Source: Diplocarpon mali (Eukaryota; Ascomycota; Leotiomycetes; Helotiales; Drepanopezizaceae). Taken from it: a stretch of 64,000 bases of DNA. Location of the stretch: positions 1-64,000 of the forward strand of contig JAENRP010000195.1 in assembly GCA_024741835.1 (NCBI GenBank), in the 5' to 3' direction. The translations under genes and the position numbers were made by a program. The notes beneath the pieces were generated by a model that saw nothing but the letters and a program-made list of their open reading frames with translations, was not told the origin of the DNA and searched no databases. Positions within the stretch are counted from its first letter, which is position 1; every line of letters starts with the position of its first letter. This document shows, piece by piece, positions 57,688 to 64,000 of this stretch.

Positions 57688-58065
57688 CTTGCAGGAAACT
57701 GTGATGTTCTGAGTAGACCTGGACCTCGTGGCGTCGGGAGAGAGAGAGAAATAAGGGCGTATAGGAGAGGCCGCGTGATGTTCGGTGGGAGCGCGCCCGA
57801 GTAGCGGTAGTCTGAGTAATAGATATCGAGAGTTGTTGATGCCAAGTGGATGTTCGTGCGAAGGGCGGAGGGGTTTGACGATGCGGACACAACTACCATA
57901 GCAGTTGACGCCCCTGGAGGCACACGTCGAGAATGAAGGAAGGACTGGCGAACGGGCCAGGAGACTAGCCCAATGGAGCTTAGCGCCTTATGCGATGGTG
58001 AAGTCACGTCCACTCCTTGGGCACTTGTGAATTGCATTTGGCATTTCCGCGTCAGGATATCTGCC
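57688..58065. promoter_or_regulatory. Divergent promoter region, NOT4 / complex I 30 kDa subunit
   Basis: 378 bp between divergent start codons. An in-frame upstream ATG for the plus-strand gene (57973) is judged to be 5' UTR because the presequence begins at 58066. Confidence 0.5.
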
Positions 58066-59047
58066 ATGGCTACGAGGCTATCAAATTCGAGGGCACTGGC
58101 CTCAGTTTTGCAATCCAGCCGAAATGCTCTCGCACGTCGCAACGATTGCAACACTGCGATCCGGGCCTTCTCCTCGACCCTGAATACCCAAGTCGTCGTC
58201 TCTTCAGATACTCCCAATATGCGGCACGCTCCGAGAGCTCCCGATACACCTGGAGGGCTGCAAGTGCCTACAATAAATCCTGCAGATAAGTATGCTGCAA
58301 AGGCCGACGAATTGCACCGATACGGATCATGGCTCATGGGCTGCCTACCAAAGTACATTCAGCAATTCTCGGTTTGGAAGGACGAACTGGTGATCTACAT
58401 ATCGCCCGCTGGTGTTATTCCAGTCTTTAGTTTTCTTAAGTGTACGTTTTGCTGTTGTCTTGTCCTGTAAACTGAGACTGACTGTTGGAAAGACAACACG
58501 TCCGCAGAGTACACTCAAGTTTCGGATATCACCGCTGTCGACTTCCCAACTCGCGACCAACGTTTTGAAGTGGTATACAATCTGTTGAGCGTCCGTCATA
58601 ATTCTCGAATCCGCGTCAAGACCTACGCGGACGAGATCTCCCCGGTTCCCAGCATCACCAGTCTTTACGATGGGGCAAACTGGTACGAGAGAGAGGTCTA
58701 CGATCTTTTTGGTGTTTTTTTCATCGGCCACCCAGATTTGCGACGGATTATGACCGATTACGGCTTTGATGGCCATCCTCTAAGAAAGGACTTCCCTCTA
58801 ACGGGATACACTGAAATCCGTTATGATGAAGAGAAGAAGCGAATTGTGGTTGAGCCTCTCGAGTTGACTCAAGCTTTTAGAAACTTCGAAGGTGGAAGCG
58901 CGGCGTGGGAGGTATGTATATACCAGTTCTCGCATGGGTGCATGTGCTAATGTCGTGCAGCAAGTCGGGCCCGGTGTGGATAGAAGACCAGAAACATTCA
59001 AATTGCCATCAGCAAAGCCAGAGAAGGAAGAGGAGCCAAAGAAGTAA
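58066..59047 (+). CDS. nuo30.4: NADH:ubiquinone oxidoreductase 30 kDa subunit (NDUFS3/NuoC), mitochondrial
   Basis: Exons 58066-58441, 58493-58911 and 58961-59047; 293 residues. The presequence is basic ([37 protein letters not shown]). The body has [37 protein letters not shown] and the 30 kDa signature [20 protein letters not shown], then [20 protein letters not shown]. Known role: conserved core subunit of the peripheral arm of complex I, near the N-module/Q-module junction. The tail EKEEEPKK is typical of fungal orthologs. The first intron (58442-58492) is only consistent with the family if it ends at AAG (GGAAAG|AC) after a CTGAC branch site; the next CAG would create a stop. Confidence 0.95.
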
Positions 59048-60845
59048 GATCGATGGTTTATATTTACTTGAACGCCTGCCAATATAAGCATTTTTCACTG
59101 CAGCCACCTGCCATCTGGTTTGGTGACATTCAAGGTAGTACAACCCTTCTCAGGACGCGATCACTCAATTAAAAAGGTGAATTAGCTACGCCCCAGCGTT
59201 CTCGACGTAAATTCTAGCTGCAAAATTACCGTTGCGTGTTCTATTGTACTTCATGCGTTCAGAGTGACGTTGACTTTTACTCGAGCAAGCTTTGACTACA
59301 TATTCTGATATTGTCATCAATTGTCATCTACTGTCAGATATTGTACTTATTACTGTGTTCGAAGTTATCTTATCTGATATTTCAAATTTTTCATCGCCTA
59401 CTGCGTCAAATGACTTACTAGCTCGACTCTACGGGCTTCTTTTAGTAGCTCAAAGTTCAAGGCTCAGCCATCTCTACCGTCAAAAGTTGCGAATTCACGG
59501 CGAAGCAATGGGAGCTAGCTTTTCCTAGACCGCCGAATTACCAAGCATGCCTGTTCATTCAGACTCCCAAGGGCAACCAGAAATAGTAAGACCAATCAAT
59601 GGTGTTCGTTCTCGGTACGTCATAGGATTACTTTGGACACCAGCTATGCTCTGCTCTGCTTCAGACCTAATATTGTGATCCTGGCAGCGTCATTTGCTTC
59701 TTTTCAAATGCCCGCGCAATGTGGTATATTATAGATATCGGGTAGCTTCGGGAGATATTATGTCATTCTAGATTCGCCTAGTTCTAGAGTCTTGCCTCTC
59801 GTATCGCAAACTAGATTAGGCCCAGTCTGGTACGAAGACTTGCTGCAACTGTCTTGAAAAGCTAGCCTAATCGTGCTTGGAACAGGCCAAATTTTCGGAA
59901 AAGTTTCCATGCTGTCAACTATCCCAGAAAATCGACGCTCTTGGATCAGCAAAAAATTTAATCTTTTTCGTAGAAACACATGATGATTCCAAGCATTTAA
60001 TTCAATAAGCTTTACTGAAACTACTGTATCCGAAGACTGTCTTAGCAATAAGATGCATCCCGATGAAGTGTGCAATTATATGTTTAGGTCTCATTATTGC
60101 GTTGAATATAAAAAATCATATAAAATTTAAAATTTAAAATTCCTATGTCCTGAAAACATGACACAGAAAACTTTTCCAACTAAACAAGCTAACAGAGCAT
60201 TTCCGCATAGTTGCAGATCCACTTGCAAGTCCTTGTCATGGTCAGAGCCTCGTTAGAGGAAATTGACTCGTTACGTTTTTAACTGCCTAAGAAAGTTGGT
60301 AACTTCTCAAACTAAGCAGGGTCCTAAGATGTTATCATACCTAGGTGCTGAGAAGTTCTACTTGAGCCGATACAGCGTTTATTTGGTACGTAAATCTTAC
60401 GGAACCACTTTTATTATCAAAGACATCTACTGCTATTGAAGCGTTGGCATGGATTGGTAGAGCTACCCTGTATATCTCCAGCGGTCGGATCTCTCAAGAG
60501 GAGACTACCGACAGGACGTTGCGATTAAGCGTCTCCTAGTGCTGGGGGCTCTTGCATCAATCGCTTATGATCTCATTTTGCAATAGAGTGGTAGTTAGTT
60601 CCTGCAATCGATCATATAGCCTAAACCGGCTTTTCGATGACGGAAGAAAAAAATCGGTTGCGGCGTTTCGATTTGGACTAACAGACGTATTCCGACTAGT
60701 TCCATCCTATAAAGGGTCCTCTGTTCGCCCACCCCGAAGTTCTCTTGCATCCATCATTCACATCACATTTGCCCGCAGGCTCCATCTACCAGCAAACTCT
60801 TCAAACTTCACCGGCCATATATCGCATCCAAACACATCATCCAAT
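59048..60845. other. AT-rich intergenic region
   Basis: About 1.8 kb without a gene. It includes AT-rich blocks (59290-59420, 60090-60150 with TTTAAAATTTAAAATTTAAA-like repeats). A stretch near 60260-60360 faintly recalls a 5S rRNA internal box but does not fold or match as one. Confidence 0.6.
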
Positions 60846-61106
60846 ATGTCTACTGCAGAAATTAACCACCTCCGCAATGGCACCCCAACTGGAGGCTCTG
60901 GTCTCTCAGCACGCCAACGAGAAGCCGCCGAGTCGAAGCTCTTTTATATGAAAGACGTCTGCTGCCCTGACGATTTCCAAGCGCTCGTCGACGAAGAACT
61001 TCGACGAGCAGCCTACACGCCTACTGTATCATCATTCGAACAAACCATTCGAAAGATGCTCGGCAAACTGAAGTTGAGATGGAGGTCATCTGTGTGCCAC
61101 GCTTAA
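60846..61106 (+). CDS. Small hypothetical protein, 86 residues, doubtful
   Basis: Open frame from ATG 60846 (MSTAEINHLRNGTPTGGSGL) through SARQREAAESKLFYMKDVCC, DDFQALVDEELRRAAYTP and TIRKMLGKLKLRW. A CT-rich, ATC-rich leader with CATCACATT and CAAACACATCATCCAAT lies upstream, as in many fungal promoters. Composition is coding-like, mostly helical and charged. A good donor (GTAAGTC) lies at 61113, just after the stop, so the true gene may have a different last exon or a frameshift. No family is recognised. Confidence 0.38.
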   Translation: MSTAEINHLRNGTPTGGSGLSARQREAAESKLFYMKDVCCPDDFQALVDEELRRAAYTPTVSSFEQTIRKMLGKLKLRWRSSVCHA

Positions 61107-61625
61107 ACAGAGGTAAGTCCCGTGCATCACATGGGCTTTTCCTTTGCCTTGATATCTCATGTGACCCAGCGCCTGGGTACCTGCCTGTCTGTTTCTGATT
61201 CTATGCTGACCTGATTGTCAGTGCGACCACGGAAGGAGCCATCAACCAGAAGTCACGGGAGGGCCACGTGCTGCACAGGCCAGCCGCGTCACATGACACG
61301 CCGCCTCACAACGCCTGCAGCGAATGCTTATTTCCTGCACATGAACGCCACTTTGCATAACACTGCATAAGCTTCAGCCACGCCTCGCCATTACGACCAA
61401 TCGGAGACGTTCAAAGGCGCCACTGCGTCTGATGCGGACCAAATCTACTCGACGACGTTGCCAAAGTCCCACACCCGCAGCAGGAAACGGGCCAAAGTCC
61501 AGCCGGCCCCGCCCTCTACTCGATGGCGATATATATCGAGGTGCGGGCCGGCCTCGAGAAGAGGATTATTCTTCTCTCGACACAGCAGTATCAACCAGCC
61601 GGTTATCCGTCTCCGGAATTCTACC
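61107..61625. other. Intergenic upstream of the dienelactone hydrolase
   Basis: No gene supported. It includes an open frame that continues into the hydrolase intron, which is a reading-frame artefact. Confidence 0.5.
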
Positions 61626-62659
61626 ATGGACAACTCATGCAACGATTGTATCAAGGTAAACATCTCTTATCCTGCCTCAACCCCGAACCAGTCTCTAACA
61701 CAACTTCGCAGGGTAGCATTCATGCAGGTCTTCCTCAGGGCAAGGAAGAACTGATTCACGGACTCAATACCTACGTGATCGGCAATCGCGTCAATCCACG
61801 AGCCATCGTGGTGGTATATTCCGATGTCTTCGGTCTGGCCTTACCAAACAACAAACTCATCGCGGACGCCTACGCCAACAGCGGCGATTATTTGGTATAT
61901 TTGCCAGACTTCTTCGAGGGCGATCCAGTTCCGCTCAAACTTGCTGACCTTCTCATTCCCGTTGATGAGAAGAAGCTTGGGACGTTGACTAAATACACTG
62001 GCCTGCTTGCCAGCGCGCCATCTTTCGTCCTGTGGTCAATGAGACACAAGAAGGGGCCAACGGAAAGGCTCTGTATGGATTTCCTAGGATCCTTAAGGCG
62101 CGCGACCCCAAAGAGCCAGAAAATTGGCATGGTTGGCATGTGTTGGGGTGGGAAATATGCAATCCGAGCTTCACTAGAGAGCAATGCAATTGAGATTGAT
62201 AGCGCGAAGATGCCACTCATTGATGCGGCGGTTGCCTTGCATCCGAGCAATTTGGTGCTCCCAGAAGATGTCGAGTTGCCCGTCGTTCCTGTGAGCATCG
62301 GATGGGGTGTTGAAGACATTGCCGTCAGCTATGCGCTCAAAGGGAAAATCGAGGGTATTCATGCGAAAGCCAAAGAGGCAGGGAAAAGGGTGCCCGAGAT
62401 TGAACATCAATCCTATACACCAGGACGTCATGGTAGGTCACACATGAGCTCATTGTTTCCTATCCTGAGTATATACATATCCTTTGGTGCCCTGTATTAT
62501 TCATTCCCTTGAAAAAAAATACTCTTGATAAGATAATCACTAACTCCCTTGCGCTCTTTAGGATTCTCTGTCAGAGGCAATCCGGATGACTCACAAGAGA
62601 AGAAGATTCTGGAGGATTCTATGAAACAGGTCTTGGACTGGTTCAAGAGGTGGCTCTGA
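61626..62659 (+). CDS. Dienelactone hydrolase family protein
   Basis: Exons 61626-61655, 61712-62432 and 62562-62659; 282 residues. The first exon encodes MDNSCNDCIK, joined to GSIHAGLPQGKEELIHGLNT. The fold is an alpha/beta hydrolase: AIVVVYSDVFGLALPNNKLIADAYA, YLPDFFEGDPVPL, and the nucleophile elbow GMVGMCWGGKYA (Cys). An Asp lies in IGWGVEDIA and a His in PGRHGF, giving the Cys-Asp-His triad of the family. Known family chemistry is hydrolysis of lactone or ester bonds, for example dienelactones from aromatic degradation; the substrate here is unknown. The His codon sits right at the last intron, so the third exon is needed for a complete fold. A longer open frame starting at 61523 reads through the first intron and was rejected. 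Confidence 0.92.
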
Positions 62660-64000
62660 TGCTCTGAAAGTCTCGGGAATTGTCTGATGTTTGCTGGGCT
62701 TTGCAGCTCGAGCCTTTGTATTACGTTTCCCATTGAACTTGAATATACAGCGCAGCATGAATCCCTCGAGCCTTTTTCCCCCCGGATAAGCAGCACGGCT
62801 GAGTTTGGGATATCAAAGTATAGGCGGCTCCGCTTCTCTGGCCTTCTTATGATTTGGTCGCAATAATCGCCGCTCCTCCTCCTTGTGCCTTGAGTACCGG
62901 GAAATTGCTATATCCCAAGCCCCAGTGAATCAGGCCTTGTCAATGAGGCTGAGGAATGCTGGCACAGATATTGTTCAAAAACAGTAGTCTTTTCCGTGGC
63001 CTTCCTCCCTACTTAGCTGGTATGGACAGAACGCAATCAGCAACTCCAGTTCTTGGTCTGAATTTCTACCTTTCCTCTTATTTTCCTCTTCACTCCTTAA
63101 ACAAGAGCGAAACCACTCCAACGCCATTCTGAGGCAGTCTTTCTGCACTGTTCAAGTAACAAATTCTTAGCGAACTCCTATTCGGGGCGTACCAAAACCT
63201 AAGCTTTCGTGATTTCACTAGAGCGTTATGTAGAAAAATGTGCTGGTGCTGCCGTGTTTCGACGATGAACCAACACCGGACTTACTGGGCAGTGCCCTCC
63301 ACACCGCCTTCGCAAAATACTGGTGGGACACGTAAAATTATATGTCATAAACCTAGGAGCGGTTCCGCTTCTTGGAAGACACGATAGATTCTGGGTGGTA
63401 TGAGCCTAGGACATCTATTTCTTAGAGATATGGCTGACTTGATGTTGAAGCTGGGCGATCCTTGAGCTTGGCAGAACTTGAGCAGAGTAACGAACCTAAA
63501 ACCTGAACCCCACGGAATTAAGCGATAAAAGCCTGGTATTGCTGGCATATATTGAATGAAGATTAGTAGTAATTCGGAGCTTGGATTTCTCCTCGTCGGG
63601 GACAAATATATACTAGGCGAGATCTTAGCAATAAACTCTCTGTGGAAAATCTTACCGAGTGGAATCCAAAAATCCGGAATTCTCTAGGACAAGAAATTAA
63701 GGCATTGCAAGACAAACCCGGTGACTTGGCTAGAGATACTAGATATAAGTTTTTGCTAGGGTGTATTAATATATTCAGCTGACGAGCAAAATGGACCATC
63801 CTTATATCTATAAAACACATTTCGTTAATAACTTTGTTTTAGTATTGCTTTATTGGAAAACTGAATTGTAATTTGTTTCCGTCCGATCAGAATGCAAGCG
63901 GTACTCCATTCTTATAGACAGACCGAAAAAATCGTCACAGGTCAGTGAACTTTAATCAAATCTCAAATCCGGTTCCTATGACCGCTGAAAAGCCTTTCGA
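62660..64000. other. AT-rich right end, no gene recognised
   Basis: Only short open frames. 63590-63980 is strongly AT-rich. No repeat family or RNA gene could be identified. Confidence 0.6.

Noticed and set aside
60260..60360. 5S rRNA-like CTAAGCAGGGTC box
   Set aside because: The surrounding 100 bp does not match the fungal 5S sequence or pair correctly.
61523..62512. Single long ORF for the dienelactone hydrolase
   Set aside because: It reads through two introns, replacing the conserved N terminus and losing the C-terminal helix.
1..64000. Search for transposons, CRISPR arrays, attachment sites, biosynthetic cluster or telomere repeats
   Set aside because: None seen. The window is ordinary fungal nuclear DNA with scattered relics.

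Overview
The window is nuclear DNA of a filamentous ascomycete (Pezizomycotina). The evidence is dense housekeeping genes interrupted by many short introns (mostly 46-130 nt, GT-AG, with CTAAC/CTGAC-type branch sites) and fungal proteins such as CreC, a FloA-type flotillin, Gem1 and a long fungal Not4. A leotiomycete is plausible from remembered protein similarity, but that placement is inference. No rRNA, confident tRNA, CRISPR array or intact transposon was seen.

Layout. 1-6.1 kb is gene-poor: a doubtful serine/proline-rich ORF at the left edge, a secreted possibly GPI-anchored protein (-), and the wreck of a zinc alcohol dehydrogenase. 6.1-14 kb: COQ5 (+), a DUF2433 RG-rich protein (-), a frameshifted BTB-type relic (+) and the mitochondrial Rho GTPase GEM1 (-). 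14.7-21.6 kb: creC (+), a Tyr-less SDR (+), ribosomal protein L26 (-) and methylthioadenosine phosphorylase (+). 22-26.5 kb: a flotillin (-) with an expanded coiled coil and an in-frame stop problem, then an unrecognised 254-residue protein (+). 26.5-42.1 kb: VPS11 (+), branched-chain 2-oxoacid dehydrogenase E1 alpha (+), a CUE/DUF1771/Smr protein of Cue2 type (-) and the HECT ligase UFD4 (-). 42.1-47.6 kb is a relic block with a decayed MDR reductase and other broken coding-like pieces. 47.6-62.7 kb: the NPC1-type sterol transporter NCR1 (+), NOT4 in two blocks (-), the complex I 30 kDa subunit (+), a small doubtful gene (+) and a dienelactone hydrolase (+). The right end is AT-rich and empty.

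The genes do not form one pathway or a biosynthetic cluster. Loose themes are mitochondrial function (COQ5, GEM1, E1 alpha, complex I 30 kDa subunit), membrane/sterol trafficking (VPS11, NCR1, flotillin), ubiquitin/mRNA quality control (UFD4, NOT4, Cue2-like) and carbon regulation (creC).

I found no convincing new system. The most interesting signals are: five introns whose protein-consistent 3' splice site is AAG or GAG instead of YAG; the flotillin stop/alternative-acceptor conflict and its 66-bp in-frame repeats; the unresolved junction in NOT4; start codons often isolated in tiny first exons; and two oxidoreductase pseudogenes plus one BTB relic. All exon boundaries were set by hand from splice motifs and remembered family conservation, without transcripts or searches.
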